Source of the DNA: Sporosarcina sp. P32b
GTDB taxonomy: Bacteria > Bacillota > Bacilli > Bacillales_A > Planococcaceae
Assembly: GCF_002743335.1 (NCBI RefSeq)
Contig: NZ_PDZB01000024.1
Span: 1-45,859 of the forward strand
DNA length: 45,859 nt
Reading direction: 5' to 3'
The notes under the pieces: generated by a model
Seen by the model: only the letters and a program-made list of their open reading frames with translations
What the model was told of the DNA's origin: nothing
The model's database searches: none
Made by a program: the position numbers and the translations under genes
Shown: in pieces, positions 17,797-28,346 of the stretch
Position numbering within the stretch: the stretch's first letter is position 1
Layout of the letters: every line of letters starts with the position of its first letter

Positions 17797-18024
17797 TTAT
17801 ATTTTCATAATCGCAATGGTTAGGACAAAAAATAAGACGGATAAGACGATTGTCGCTCTTTGTAGAACGAGATCTAATCCACGTGCTTTTTGTTTTCCGA
17901 AAAGTTGCTCTGCGCCTCCGGAGATGGCCCCTGACAGTCCCGCACTTTTACCGGATTGCAATAAAACGACTACTATTAATGCTATAGCTACGACTATCAG
18001 CGATGCTGTGAAAACTGCATGCAT
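17797..18024 (-). CDS. secG: Preprotein translocase subunit SecG
   Basis: 75 residues with GGAGGTGG six bases before the ATG. Two transmembrane helices (about 3-21 and 55-74) flank the conserved loop [20 protein letters not shown] and [11 protein letters not shown], characteristic of SecG. It is the non-essential third subunit of SecYEG, assisting protein export. Its own promoter and terminator make it a single-gene unit after eno. Confidence 0.95.
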   Translation of the reverse strand: MHAVFTASLIVVAIALIVVVLLQSGKSAGLSGAISGGAEQLFGKQKARGLDLVLQRATIVLSVLFFVLTIAIMKI

Positions 18025-18063
18025 GTTTTTCCACCTCCAAAAATAGCAAGTTACAACATTTCT

Positions 18064-18092
18064 ATTCTACCAAAGCAAGTCTCTCGGCACAA
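18064..18092 (-). promoter_or_regulatory. secG promoter
   Basis: On the minus strand TTGTGC and TAGAAT are separated by 17 bases, about 40 bases upstream of the secG start codon. No terminator is seen between eno and this site, so some glycolytic message may read into secG. Confidence 0.6.
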
Positions 18093-18135
18093 CCTTTTGT
18101 TACAAATTATGCCGATTGACCAGTAGTAGCGTTTA

Positions 18136-19443
<1,308 letters not shown>

Positions 19444-20970
19444 TTAGAATAATGATTTTCCGGTCATTTCAACCGGTTGTGGAATTCCTAACATTTTCAA
19501 CATCGTCGGTGCCAAGTCTGCAAGAATACCGTCTGTGCGCAGCACTACATCTGGATTCGTCACAATGACAGGTACAGGATTTGTCGTGTGCGCCGTCATA
19601 GGTTGTCCACCGATAGTAGTGACTTCATCCGCATTGCCGTGATCCGCTGTAATGATAGCCGATCCGCCTTTTGCAGATAAGGCATCAATGATTCGGCCTA
19701 AACAAGTATCGACCGTTTCAATGGCTTTAATCGTCGGCTCTAGCATTCCGCTATGACCGACCATATCCGGATTCGCGAAGTTCAGGATGATGGCATCTTG
19801 TCGTTCCGCTTCGATTTCCGCCACTAACGCATCTGTTACTTCGTATGCGCTCATTTCCGGTTGCAAATCATACGTCGCGACTTTGGGCGAATTGATCAGA
19901 ATGCGGGTTTCCCCTTCAAACGTCTCTTCGCGTCCGCCACTCATAAAGAACGTCACATGCGGATACTTTTCCGTTTCCGCAATACGCAACTGACGCTTGC
20001 CTTGGTCTTCTAGCACTTCACCGATTGTTTTGGTTAGATTGACAGTATGAAATACAATGTCTGCTACTACATCATCATTATAATGCGTAAAGCCGACAAA
20101 ATGTAAGTCCGTAAATTTTTTCACGCCGCGATCGAAGCCATCAAAGTCAGGTTGCGTTAAAGCGCGTGACAATTGAATCGCACGGTCTGGGCGGAAATTG
20201 AAGAATATAACCGCGTCTCCGTTATGAATCGTCGCTACTGGTTTGCCGTCTTGTTGAACGACAAATGGTTCGACAAACTCATCATGTATTTCTTCGGCAT
20301 ATGAAGCGCGGATTCCTTCTTCTGCTGAATCACAATGAGGTCCGATACCGTAGACCATCGCGTCATACGTTTTCTGCACGCGTTCCCAGCGCTTGTCGCG
20401 GTCCATCGCAAAATATCTGCCGGACACCGTTGCGATTTGGCCAACACCGACTTCTTCCATGACATCTTCTGTACGTTTGATATAAGGAAGTGCTGTCGTT
20501 GGTCCTACGTCACGTCCGTCGAGGAATGCATGCAAGTAGACACGCTCCACGCCATGTTCTTTCGCCATTTTCAATAAAGCGAATAAATGCTCATAATGAC
20601 TGTGGACGCCGCCGTCAGATAGTAACCCCATCACGTGAAGTGCAGAGTCTTTCGTTTTGACGTGCTCCATCGTTTCAAGCAATGTCGCGTTATCAAAGAA
20701 CTCGCCTTCACGAATCGACTTGTTGATGCGCGTCAAGCTTTGATAGACGATACGCCCAGCCCCAATGTTCAAGTGTCCTACTTCAGAGTTCCCCATTTGT
20801 CCTTCTGGTAACCCTACCGCTTCTCCACATGCCGTCAATGTTGCGTGAGGGTAGTTCTCCCACAGCAAATCAAAGTTTGGAATGTTAGATTGCGCTACCG
20901 CGTTGCCGTACGATTCATCTCGTAAGCCAAAACCGTCCAAGATAATTAACGCGACCGGTTTATTCGCCAT
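19444..20970 (-). CDS. gpmI: 2,3-bisphosphoglycerate-independent phosphoglycerate mutase
   Basis: 508 residues. It interconverts 3- and 2-phosphoglycerate, and the family is manganese-dependent. [18 protein letters not shown] carries the first metal aspartate, and [20 protein letters not shown] contains the phosphorylated serine. [31 protein letters not shown], the metal cluster [12 protein letters not shown], and [12 protein letters not shown] all match the family. The start overlaps the tpiA end by 11 bases, indicating coupling. Because the enzyme needs Mn2+, it links functionally to the manganese transporter elsewhere in the window. Confidence 0.98.
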   Translation of the reverse strand: MANKPVALIILDGFGLRDESYGNAVAQSNIPNFDLLWENYPHATLTACGEAVGLPEGQMGNSEVGHLNIGAGRIVYQSLTRINKSIREGEFFDNATLLETMEHVKTKDSALHVMGLLSDGGVHSHYEHLFALLKMAKEHGVERVYLHAFLDGRDVGPTTALPYIKRTEDVMEEVGVGQIATVSGRYFAMDRDKRWERVQKTYDAMVYGIGPHCDSAEEGIRASYAEEIHDEFVEPFVVQQDGKPVATIHNGDAVIFFNFRPDRAIQLSRALTQPDFDGFDRGVKKFTDLHFVGFTHYNDDVVADIVFHTVNLTKTIGEVLEDQGKRQLRIAETEKYPHVTFFMSGGREETFEGETRILINSPKVATYDLQPEMSAYEVTDALVAEIEAERQDAIILNFANPDMVGHSGMLEPTIKAIETVDTCLGRIIDALSAKGGSAIITADHGNADEVTTIGGQPMTAHTTNPVPVIVTNPDVVLRTDGILADLAPTMLKMLGIPQPVEMTGKSLF

Positions 20971-21724
20971 GAGTTCCAGCCTCCACTAATTTTACGAATG
21001 CTGTCGGATCAAGACTTGCTCCTCCGACTAACGCACCGTCAATATTGTCCTTGCTAAGTAATTCAGCGATGTTTTCTGGTTTTACACTGCCGCCGTATTG
21101 AATACGCACTGCATCTGCTACATCTTTTGTATAAAGTGTTTCGACCTTATGACGGATCGCTGCACATACTTCATTGGCATCGTCAGCTGTTGCGGTTTTG
21201 CCTGTGCCGATTGCCCAGATAGGTTCGTACGCAATGACTGCTTGTTTCGCTTGTTCCGCTGTTACGCCGTGAAACGCTTTTTCTACTTGTGCGGAAACAA
21301 TTGAAACCGTTTCAAGTGCTTCGCGTTGTTCTAACGATTCCCCTACACAAACGATCGGTACGAGGTGATGGTTGAACGCTGCGAGTACTTTTTTATTTAC
21401 CGTATCGTCTGTTTCATTGAAATACTGACGACGTTCAGAGTGTCCAAGAATGACATACTGTACGCCTAAGTCTTCCAGCATAGCTGGGCTGATTTCGCCT
21501 GTGAATGCCCCTTCGTCTGTATCATGCATCGTTTGAGCGCCTACTTTAATCGCAGTCGTTTCAAAACGTTGTTGTAAATCGTTCAGATACAATGCCGGAG
21601 GGCAAATGACTGCTTCGACTTGATCTGATGCCGTGAGTTGTTCTTTAATGTGTTCCGCAAAATCTGCAGCTTCACCAGATAATTTAAACATTTTCCAGTT
21701 GCCCGCAATTATTCGTTTTCGCAA
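20960..21724 (-). CDS. tpiA: Triosephosphate isomerase
   Basis: 254 residues with GGAGG upstream. It interconverts dihydroxyacetone phosphate and glyceraldehyde-3-phosphate. Catalytic elements are present: the lysine in AGNWKMFK, the histidine in [12 protein letters not shown], the glutamate in [16 protein letters not shown], and the phosphate-binding loop [11 protein letters not shown] and GALVGGASL. It starts 12 bases after pgk and overlaps gpmI. Confidence 0.98.
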   Translation of the reverse strand: MRKRIIAGNWKMFKLSGEAADFAEHIKEQLTASDQVEAVICPPALYLNDLQQRFETTAIKVGAQTMHDTDEGAFTGEISPAMLEDLGVQYVILGHSERRQYFNETDDTVNKKVLAAFNHHLVPIVCVGESLEQREALETVSIVSAQVEKAFHGVTAEQAKQAVIAYEPIWAIGTGKTATADDANEVCAAIRHKVETLYTKDVADAVRIQYGGSVKPENIAELLSKDNIDGALVGGASLDPTAFVKLVEAGTHGE

Positions 21725-21736
21725 AAGAATTCCTCC

Positions 21737-22924
21737 TTATTCTCGATCTTGTAGTACAGCGACTCCTGGCAATTCTTTACCTTCCATGAACTCGAGTGAA
21801 GCGCCGCCACCTGTAGATACGTGATCCATTTGTTCTGCTACTTCAAACTTTTCCACAGCCGCTGCAGAGTCTCCTCCACCAATTACCGTGTAAGCTGCTG
21901 TTTCTGCCATCGCGTCCGCCACTGTTTTCGTACCGTTTGCGAATGGTTCCATTTCGAACACACCCATCGGCCCGTTCCAGATGACAAACTTCGAGTTTTT
22001 AATCACTTGCTCATAACGCGCTGCTGTTTCCGGTCCGATATCGAGACCCATCCAGCCTTCTGTAATCGCATCGACTGAAACCGTTTTCGTTTCTGCATCC
22101 GCTGCAAACTTATTCGCTACGACTGCATCTGTCGGCAAGTATAGAGTCACTGCCCGTTGCTTCGCCTTTTCAATGAAAGATTTCGCCAACTCTACTTTAT
22201 CTTCTTCTACTAGTGAATCTCCAGTTTCGTGACCTTGTGCGCGTGTGAATGTATATGACAATCCGCCACCAATTAACAAGTTGTCGACATTATCCAACAA
22301 ATTATCAATAACGCCGATTTTGTCTTTTACTTTCGCACCGCCAATGATCGCTGTGAACGGACGATCAGGATGAGACAAGGCTTTTCCGAGAACATCTAAT
22401 TCTTTCTCAAGTAAGAAGCCAAGAACGCCTGGTATGTACTCTGCAATGCCAGCAGTGGAAGCATGTGCGCGGTGCGCTGTTCCAAATGCGTCATTCACAA
22501 AGACGTCAGCAAGCTCTGCATATTGCTTGGACAGTTCTGTATCATTCTTTTCTTCGCCTGGATTAAAGCGAACGTTTTCCAGCAAGATCACGTCGCCGTC
22601 TTTCATTTCGGCAATCGCTTTTTCTACTTCTTCACCTATTGATGAATCGAGTTTCTTCACTGTTTTCCCAAGAAGCTCAGACAATTTATCGCCAGCAGGT
22701 GTCAAACGCATTTCTTCTTGTACTTCACCTTTAGGACGTCCGAGGTGGCTAGCTAAAATCACTTTTGCCCCTGCGTTTGTCATATATTCAATTGTTGGTA
22801 GTGCCGCTCTAATGCGTGTATCATCCGTTACCGCTCCATCTTCCATCGGTACGTTGAAATCCACGCGACAAAATACGCGCTGGCCGTTCAATTTAATATC
22901 TCTGATCGTCTTTTTCATGTTCAT
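21737..22924 (-). CDS. pgk: Phosphoglycerate kinase
   Basis: 395 residues from the ATG at 22924, nine bases after GAGGAGG. The longer open frame to 22984 crosses the gapA-pgk hairpin and is rejected. It makes ATP and 3-phosphoglycerate from 1,3-bisphosphoglycerate. Conserved elements are [65 protein letters not shown] and the glycine-rich [14 protein letters not shown]. It follows gapA after 130 bases that contain a terminator-like hairpin. Confidence 0.98.
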   Translation of the reverse strand: MNMKKTIRDIKLNGQRVFCRVDFNVPMEDGAVTDDTRIRAALPTIEYMTNAGAKVILASHLGRPKGEVQEEMRLTPAGDKLSELLGKTVKKLDSSIGEEVEKAIAEMKDGDVILLENVRFNPGEEKNDTELSKQYAELADVFVNDAFGTAHRAHASTAGIAEYIPGVLGFLLEKELDVLGKALSHPDRPFTAIIGGAKVKDKIGVIDNLLDNVDNLLIGGGLSYTFTRAQGHETGDSLVEEDKVELAKSFIEKAKQRAVTLYLPTDAVVANKFAADAETKTVSVDAITEGWMGLDIGPETAARYEQVIKNSKFVIWNGPMGVFEMEPFANGTKTVADAMAETAAYTVIGGGDSAAAVEKFEVAEQMDHVSTGGGASLEFMEGKELPGVAVLQDRE

Positions 22925-22951
22925 ACAATAAGTCCTCCTCGGCTTAAATAC

Positions 22952-22981
22952 AAAAAGAGGAACGGGGTTCTCCGTTCCTCT
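22952..22981 (-). terminator. Terminator-like hairpin between gapA and pgk
   Basis: On the minus strand AGAGGAACGG and CCGTTCCTCT form a 10-bp perfect stem with a short loop, followed by TTTTTG. It lies inside the operon, so it may act as a partial terminator or as a 3' stabiliser of the gapA message. Confidence 0.7.
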
Positions 22982-23057
22982 CACCCATATTTATTCATTA
23001 TAATCGGTTACTTGTGGAATGGCTACGATTTATAACAGAATTCATGGTTTTCTCGGC

Positions 23058-24065
23058 TTATAGGCCTTGTTTGCTCATATATCGTGCAAGATCGATACAA
23101 CGAGCAGAGTAACCTGACTCATTATCGTACCAAGAAATTACTTTTACCATATTGTCTTCCATCACCATTGTAGACAATCCATCTACTGTGGAAGAAGCAG
23201 TGTTTCCATTGTAATCAACAGATACTAATGGCAAGTCACTGAAGAATAGAAGTCCTTTTAATTCGCCTTCAGAAGCTTTCTTCAATGCAGCGTTGACTTC
23301 TTCTACCGTTACGTCTTTTTCTAATTCCGTTACAAAGTCCACAAGTGACACGTTTGGAGTTGGCACACGTACGGCCATTCCATCTAGTTTCCCTTTCAGT
23401 TCAGGAATTACTTTCGTTACAGCAGAAGCTGCACCCGTTGTCGTTGGAATCATCGACACGCCAGCCGCACGCGCACGTCGGTAGTCGGAGTGTGGTAGAT
23501 CAAGAATTTTCTGGTCGTTCGTATACGAGTGAATCGTCGTCATCATACCGCGCTTAACGCCGAATGAATCATTCAATACTTTCACGACAGGTGCTAAACA
23601 GTTTGTCGTACAAGACGCGTTCGACACGATGTGGTCGTTCGCTGCATCGTACGTTCCTTCATTGACACCCATCACAAGTGTTGTCATGTCACCTTGTGGT
23701 GGAGCTGATAAGATGACTTTCTTTGCACCTGCGTCGATGTGCTTTTGCAATGCTTCTTTTGAACGGAAGACACCTGTACAATCGATCACGATATCTACGC
23801 CAAGGTCTTTCCAAGGTAAGTTCGCAGGATCTTTTTCTGCAAACACGCTAATCTTTTTGTCATTTACCATGATTGAAGATTCATCTGATTGCACATCTGT
23901 ATCAAAAATGCCGTGCACTGAATCATATTTCAATAAATGAGCCAACATCGCTGCGTCTGTCAAATCATTAATTGCCACTACTTCTACATCTTTTGTTGCA
24001 AATGCTTCGCGAAGTACCAATCGTCCAATTCGTCCAAATCCATTAATCGCTATTTTTACTGTCAT
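23058..24065 (-). CDS. gapA: Glyceraldehyde-3-phosphate dehydrogenase (NAD-type, glycolytic)
   Basis: 335 residues with GGAGG upstream. It oxidises glyceraldehyde-3-phosphate to 1,3-bisphosphoglycerate. The Rossmann motif AINGFGRIGR is followed by AINDLTD; the Asp after the strand supports NAD preference. The catalytic cysteine is Cys-152 in SNASCTTNCLAP, with the matching histidine in HSYTNDQKILD. The leader contains a small TGCCT/AGGCA hairpin near 24105 that could be the cggR-gapA mRNA processing region known in B. subtilis. It is directly controlled by CggR, encoded upstream. Confidence 0.98.
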   Translation of the reverse strand: MTVKIAINGFGRIGRLVLREAFATKDVEVVAINDLTDAAMLAHLLKYDSVHGIFDTDVQSDESSIMVNDKKISVFAEKDPANLPWKDLGVDIVIDCTGVFRSKEALQKHIDAGAKKVILSAPPQGDMTTLVMGVNEGTYDAANDHIVSNASCTTNCLAPVVKVLNDSFGVKRGMMTTIHSYTNDQKILDLPHSDYRRARAAGVSMIPTTTGAASAVTKVIPELKGKLDGMAVRVPTPNVSLVDFVTELEKDVTVEEVNAALKKASEGELKGLLFFSDLPLVSVDYNGNTASSTVDGLSTMVMEDNMVKVISWYDNESGYSARCIDLARYMSKQGL

Positions 24066-24127
24066 ACTAAATCGCCTCCGTTAAAGTGGTTGTTATGTTT
24101 TTGCCTTCTAGGCATTGTGTTCGCGTT

Positions 24128-25153
24128 TTACATGAGCGACAGCATATTTTCCGCTGCCCCTTCGTCTGTTACTAAAATCGTCTGAGACGGTGCACTGGCT
24201 AAATACGACAGCAGTGCTTCCGCTTTACTTGCTCCGCCGGCTACTGTGAGCACGAGCGGAACGTCTTGCAATTGCTCCATCTGAATTCCAACTGTACGGA
24301 TCCGATGGACAATTTCACCTTGCTGATTGAAATAAAAGCCGAACGCTTCTCCCTTCGCTTGCCGATCCTGTAGAATCTGCTGTTCCTCTTCAGGAGAGTT
24401 TCGCAATACAGCCATTTTCGTCGCATTCCCGACACCGTGGATCACGCAATCGGTGCGACTATATAACTCCAGCATCTCTTTCGCAGCAGGCTCATGCTGG
24501 AATACCGCATGTGCTTCTTCACTCAAAGTATCTGGATAATAAAACGCTTTGTATGTCGCTTGACACGTTTCTGCAAACGAAGCAGCAATCATATTCGCCT
24601 GTAACCCAATTTCTTCCCCTACGCCACCTCTTGCTGCAATGAATTGCACATCCGGCAATTCATCTTGCTGCATAAACGATGGAATCGCGGCTACTGAACT
24701 GCCGCCAGTTACTGCGACAATTTCATTGCCTTTAATGCGCGAGCGAAATTGTTTCGCCGCTTGCATACCAAGCAACTTTTTCGTTAAAGGTGAATCATCG
24801 GAATCCCCTTCTACTACATGTACTTTTAGAATGCCGAGACGCTCCGCCAACTCATTCGCAAGTTGTCGTCTGCCCGATCTTTCCTCCATCGTATCATGCA
24901 ATGCAAAGAGCACTTCTATACCTTTTTCTGTAGTCGATACGCCATCTTTCGCAATATGCACCAATTCCTGCTCTTTCAATAAATCAAGCATCGTGCGCGT
25001 TTCCCGCTCGGAATAACCAGACACAGAACTAAGTGTTCGTCTGCCAACAGGTCCCGACGCTTTGATTAGCTTCAACATATGGTAGCGTTGCTCGATCAAC
25101 AGCGGAAGTTCAGGTATAAGTGCGAGTTGCGCTTCATAAAATGACAAGTTCAC
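24128..25153 (-). CDS. cggR: Central glycolytic genes regulator CggR
   Basis: 341 residues, the family's usual length. The N-terminal ~90 residues form a winged helix (KLIKASGPVGRRTLSSVSGY, then SERETRTMLDLLKEQELVHI). The rest is a SorC/DeoR-type sugar-phosphate-binding domain with GNEIVAVTGGSSVAAIP, ARGGVGEEIGLQANMIAASF, IHGVGNAT and LTVAGGASKAEALLSYL. In B. subtilis it represses its own operon and is released by fructose-1,6-bisphosphate. It is the first gene of the glycolytic operon here, with an operator-like sequence upstream. The start follows a GAGTGATGTGAGT region and is a little weak in ribosome binding. Confidence 0.96.
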   Translation of the reverse strand: MNLSFYEAQLALIPELPLLIEQRYHMLKLIKASGPVGRRTLSSVSGYSERETRTMLDLLKEQELVHIAKDGVSTTEKGIEVLFALHDTMEERSGRRQLANELAERLGILKVHVVEGDSDDSPLTKKLLGMQAAKQFRSRIKGNEIVAVTGGSSVAAIPSFMQQDELPDVQFIAARGGVGEEIGLQANMIAASFAETCQATYKAFYYPDTLSEEAHAVFQHEPAAKEMLELYSRTDCVIHGVGNATKMAVLRNSPEEEQQILQDRQAKGEAFGFYFNQQGEIVHRIRTVGIQMEQLQDVPLVLTVAGGASKAEALLSYLASAPSQTILVTDEGAAENMLSLM

Positions 25154-25172
25154 TCACATCACTCTTTTCAAG

Positions 25173-25211
25173 TGGGTTATATTTGATCCCTGTTGTTTAT
25201 TCTTGTCCCAC
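25173..25211 (-). promoter_or_regulatory. CggR operator-like direct repeats
   Basis: On the minus strand GGTGGGACAAGAATAA and CAGGGATCAAATATAA are two GGGAC/GGGAT-headed direct repeats about 20 bases apart. The known CggR operator uses GGGAC repeats with similar spacing between promoter and cggR. The position just after the predicted start site suits repression by road-block. Confidence 0.6.
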
Positions 25212-25226
25212 CTAGTGTAAAAAAAT

Positions 25227-25254
25227 ACTATACGTGAAGTATAGCATGTTTGAA
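25227..25254 (-). promoter_or_regulatory. Promoter of the cggR operon
   Basis: On the minus strand TTCAAA and TATAGT are 16 bases apart. The spacer and -10 contain the inverted repeat CTATAC-TTCAC-GTATAG, which could be a second operator or chance symmetry. Confidence 0.5.
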
Positions 25255-25279
25255 AATGAAACACAACAAGAAAGCGTTT

Positions 25280-25513
25280 TCATTGTTCAATTAATTCCAA
25301 AACATCGACATAGCCGATATTTCCATATGCCAACACTTGTCCTTCGTGCTCGATGACCGGGATCATCAGCATATATTTCTCGTGGATTTCGTCATCTTCT
25401 TCTATATTGATCGTCTGCCACTCGAGTCGGTAATCTTCCGCGACCAAGTGAAGCATTCGTTCCGCTTCTTCGCATAGCTCACAATTGGGTTTTGTGTAGA
25501 GTTGAATTTTCAT
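25280..25513 (-). CDS. Glutaredoxin-like small thioredoxin-fold protein
   Basis: 77 residues with GAGGTGATCC before the ATG. KIQLYTKPNCELCEEAERML carries the CxxC redox pair (Cys-11 and Cys-14) in the position typical of glutaredoxin-like proteins, and MIPVIEHEGQVLAYGNI gives the cis-proline (IPV) and following strand. It is the DUF836/glutaredoxin-type subset of small cytoplasmic proteins that handle thiols. Partners are unknown. It lies upstream of cggR in the same direction with a 100-base gap, and its upstream DNA runs straight into the GAGCG array, leaving at most ~100 bases for a promoter. Confidence 0.85.
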   Translation of the reverse strand: MKIQLYTKPNCELCEEAERMLHLVAEDYRLEWQTINIEEDDEIHEKYMLMIPVIEHEGQVLAYGNIGYVDVLELIEQ

Positions 25514-25620
25514 ATGTGGATCACCTCGTTTGTACTTATGATGGCATGGATTGGGTTGTTTTTCTAGGGATTTGCATTTTTTGGAGTGGGTGGGTGTTGA
25601 GGTTGAGGTTGGGATGGGGT

Positions 25621-26622
25621 ATGAGCGGTTGTGGGGTTTGATAGAGCGGGTAACTTGGATTTATGAGCGGTTGTGGATTGGGATAGAGCGGATGGCATTG
25701 CGGATAGAGCGTTGGCGGGATTACATTGAGCGGATTTTGTGATTCATTGAGCGGCAAACAGCAAATGCCAAAGATAGATGGCGCGGCGGATTGGATACGG
25801 GTGGACGAGCTGTCGTGCCGCGGGCTTTGAGCGGATACGCAGCTACTTAGAGCGAATAACATGAAACTATGAGCGGCTGCGGATCGCGATAGAGCGGATA
25901 TCGCTACGTATAGAGCGCTGGTGGGATGGGATTGAGCGGATTTTGTGATTCATTGAGCGCTAAATCGCAAATGCCAAAGATAGATGGCGCGGCGGATAGA
26001 ATGTGGGAGGACGAGCTGTCGTGCCGCGGGCATTGAGCGGATACGCAGCTACTTAGAGCGAATAACATGAAACTATGAGCGGCTATGGACCGCGATAGAG
26101 CGGATAGCATTGCGGATAGAGCGCTGGCAGGATGGGATTGAGCGGATTTTGTGATTCATTGAGCGCTAAATCGCAAATGCCAAAGATAGATGGCGCGGCG
26201 GATAGAATGTGGGAGGACGATTTGTCGTGCCGCGGGCATTGAGCGGATACGCAGCTACTTAGAGCGAATAACATGAAACTATGAGCGGCTGCGGATCGCG
26301 ATAGAGCGGATAACGCTATGGATAGAGCGTTGGCAGGATGGGATTGAGCGGATTTTGTGATTCATTGAGCGGCAAACAGCAAATGCCAAAGATAGATGGC
26401 GCGGCGGATCGGATACGGGTGGACGAGCTGTCGTGCCGCGGGCATTGAGCGGATACGCAGCTACATAGAGCGAATAACATGAAACTATGAGCGGCTGCGG
26501 ATCGCGATAGAGCGGATATCGCTACGTATAGAGCACTCGCGAAACTTCATAGAGCAGATAGCGTGAATCATTGAGCGCTTAGCCTACCTCATTGAGCGCC
26601 CCGTGGCCACATAGAGCACTCA
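25621..26622 (+). repeat. Phased GAGCG array with 206-bp higher-order repeats
   Basis: About 1 kb in which the pentamer GAGCG, preceded by two A/T bases (TTGAGCG, ATGAGCG or TAGAGCG), recurs every 20-22 bases on the plus strand only. A 206-bp block is repeated about four times: TTGAGCGGATTTTGTGATTC begins at 25726, 25932, 26138 and 26344, exactly 206 apart. Each block has six regular units (about 21, 21, 22, 21, 20, 21) plus an 80-base segment containing GATAGATGGCGCGGCGG and CGTGCCGCGG, which can pair CGCGGC with GCCGCG. It sits between the 3' end of the TPM gene and the 5' end of the glutaredoxin-like gene. It is not coding: frames in it are low-complexity and interrupted. A second array starts at 45687. 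Confidence 0.9.
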
Positions 26623-26638
26623 ACCAACCAATCCAAAC

Positions 26639-26679
26639 AAAAAAGTGACGATAACTCAAAATTCGAGTTATCGTCACTT
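26639..26679 (-). terminator. Terminator of the lemA-TPM operon
   Basis: AAGTGACGATAACTC and GAGTTATCGTCACTT form a perfect 15-bp stem around a seven-base loop, followed on the minus strand by TTTTTTG. It lies 16 bases after the TPM gene stop. Confidence 0.9.
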
Positions 26680-26695
26680 CCCGCGAAGTAAGCTA

Positions 26696-27481
26696 TTACC
26701 AACTTCGGCCTGCTCCGCCACCACCACCCGAACCACCGCCGCCGAAGCCACCAAAGCCCCCGCCGCCACTTCCACCTCCGAAGCCACCGCCACCGGAGCC
26801 AGGGAAGAATATCGGGCCGACACTAGATCGACCACCTGGACCGCCGCCACCGCCTCTTCCTCCACCGCCGAAAAAGATGCGGAAGAGAATATAGAGAACG
26901 ATGATCACGAAAATAATCGATGGCATGCCTACGTCTTCTTCACCTTGCTCAGGGTATACGACTGGCAACTCATCGCCTTCGAGTCCGTATTCCGCGGCTA
27001 TTTCATTATAAAAAGCTTTGTATGCTTCCATAATCGCGAGGTCTGGTTGTTCTTGCCTTAAATACGGCATCGCTAGTTCATCAATATAACGTCCCACTTT
27101 ACCGTCAGGAAGTGCTCCTTCCAAACCGTAGCCGGTCGTTAAATAAAACTTCCGCTCAATACCTGCAGCTTCATTTTTTTCTGTGGAAACGACGAGCAAT
27201 GCGCCGTTGTCCATTTCTTTATCGCCTAATTGCAATTCACGGAGCAAGCGTAATGCGTATTCCTCAACCGACTCGCCTTCTAGGGAATATACTGTACGAA
27301 CAGCGAGTTCGGCTTTCGTTGCTGCTTGCAAGCGAATGCCATACTCTTCTATCTCTGCTTCTTGCTCGGGTGATAAAATGTCCGCATCGTCCACTACTAC
27401 TTCTGTAATCGCATGAACGGTCGTAGTACCAGTAAGGGCCACTAGTAGTGCTACGAAGAACATGCAGATGCGGTTGATCAC
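26696..27481 (-). CDS. TPM-domain protein (YgcG type) with glycine-rich tail
   Basis: 261 residues. A signal peptide (about 1-24, ending VHA) precedes the TPM domain with VDDADILSPEQEAEIEEYGI, MDNGALLVVSTEKN and KFYLTTGYGLEGALPDG, followed by VGRYIDELAMPYLRQEQPDL. One transmembrane helix (about 190-207) anchors it. The C-terminal ~50 residues are almost entirely G with F, S and R, ending GAGRSW. The domain should lie outside the membrane with the glycine tail inside. Family members are coupled to LemA, whose gene overlaps this one by four bases; the function is unknown, with cell-envelope roles suggested. Confidence 0.9.
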   Translation of the reverse strand: MINRICMFFVALLVALTGTTTVHAITEVVVDDADILSPEQEAEIEEYGIRLQAATKAELAVRTVYSLEGESVEEYALRLLRELQLGDKEMDNGALLVVSTEKNEAAGIERKFYLTTGYGLEGALPDGKVGRYIDELAMPYLRQEQPDLAIMEAYKAFYNEIAAEYGLEGDELPVVYPEQGEEDVGMPSIIFVIIVLYILFRIFFGGGGRGGGGGPGGRSSVGPIFFPGSGGGGFGGGSGGGGFGGFGGGGSGGGGGAGRSW

Positions 27482-28056
27482 TTCGCGTCATCCCCAAAAT
27501 CGACTGATGGCGGTTGTTGCGCCCCTTCGACCGCTTTGAAGTATTCTTTTTCATCGAATCCGAAGATCGAAGCAACGATTTTACCTGGGAATCGTTTAAC
27601 GGTTCTATTAAAGACCGACACGACGTCGTTATAATCTTTGCGTGCAACCGCGATACGATTTTCCGTACCTGCTAACTCATCCATTAATTGTTGGAAGTTT
27701 TGATTTGCTTTTAAGTCAGGATAGTTTTCTACAACGACTAGTAAACGACTTAATGCGCTCGATAGTTCTGAATCTGCGGCTGCTTGTTCTTCAGGACCTT
27801 GTGCCCCGGCCATTTTACTACGTGCGTTGGCAATGTTTTCAAGCACCTCTTTTTCATGTGAGGCATACCCTTTCACTGTATTGACTAGGTTCGGGATTAA
27901 ATCTACTCTACGTTGTAATTGCGTTTCAATCTGCGCATACGACTGGTCGACGTCTTCTTCTAGATTGACTAATTTGTTGTAAGAAGGAACGATCATAATC
28001 GCTGCGATTACTACTAACACTATGATGGCTATAAGCGGGCCAGCTACTTTCTTCAT
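27478..28056 (-). CDS. lemA: LemA family protein
   Basis: 192 residues. An N-terminal transmembrane helix (about 5-25, PLIAIIVLVVIAAIMIVPSY) is followed by the helical LemA bundle: VDQSYAQIETQLQRRVDLIP, NLVNTVKGYASHEKEVLENI, the NYPDLKANQNFQQLMDEL signature and RIAVARKDYNDVVSVFNRTV, then KRFPGKIVASIFGF. It starts the two-gene unit and overlaps the TPM gene by an ATGA junction. The biochemical role is unresolved. The 419 bases upstream are shared with the divergent manganese operon. Confidence 0.95.
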   Translation of the reverse strand: MKKVAGPLIAIIVLVVIAAIMIVPSYNKLVNLEEDVDQSYAQIETQLQRRVDLIPNLVNTVKGYASHEKEVLENIANARSKMAGAQGPEEQAAADSELSSALSRLLVVVENYPDLKANQNFQQLMDELAGTENRIAVARKDYNDVVSVFNRTVKRFPGKIVASIFGFDEKEYFKAVEGAQQPPSVDFGDDAK

Positions 28057-28269
28057 ACATCACTACTCCTCTCATCATCTCATTAGTATGTACTTACCCT
28101 ACTTCTTTCACTCACCAAACTTCCAGTTGCAATAATTTTAAAGCGAGTCATTGGGTTTATGTCCAGTTTACTTCCTATATATAAGCATAAACTACATACA
28201 ATATGACGCATCTATTCAAATACATGTGCTTCTTGAGGAAATCTGCAAGAATATATTTTCAATTACCGC

Positions 28270-28298
28270 TTTACAGATATTTTTGAGTAAGTTATACT
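28270..28298 (+). promoter_or_regulatory. Probable promoter of the manganese ABC operon
   Basis: TTTACA and TATACT are 17 bases apart, and the first MntR-like box begins eight bases after the -10, over the likely start site. Confidence 0.55.
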
Positions 28299-28305
28299 AA
28301 TAAAT

Positions 28306-28321
28306 GTTGCACGAAGGAAAC
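28306..28321 (+). promoter_or_regulatory. MntR-like box 1
   Basis: GTTGCACGAAGGAAAC. It matches the MntR operator pattern I know from Bacillus (TTTGCATNAGGGAAAC-like). Overlap with the transcription start suggests Mn2+-dependent repression. Confidence 0.65.
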
Positions 28322-28346
28322 AATATAGTACCAATCATGCATTAGA

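Noticed and set aside
25536..26274. Minus-strand reading frames in the GAGCG array (for example one starting MLFALSSCVSAQ)
   Set aside because: The 21-bp period gives a seven-residue low-complexity pattern, the frames repeat with the 206-bp block and are broken by stops, and none has a ribosome binding site.
25621..26622. CRISPR array
   Set aside because: The conserved part is only 5-7 bases, spacers are repeated between blocks, and no cas genes are nearby.
26645..27061. Plus-strand threonine/alanine-rich frame
   Set aside because: It is the shadow of the glycine-rich tail of the TPM gene.
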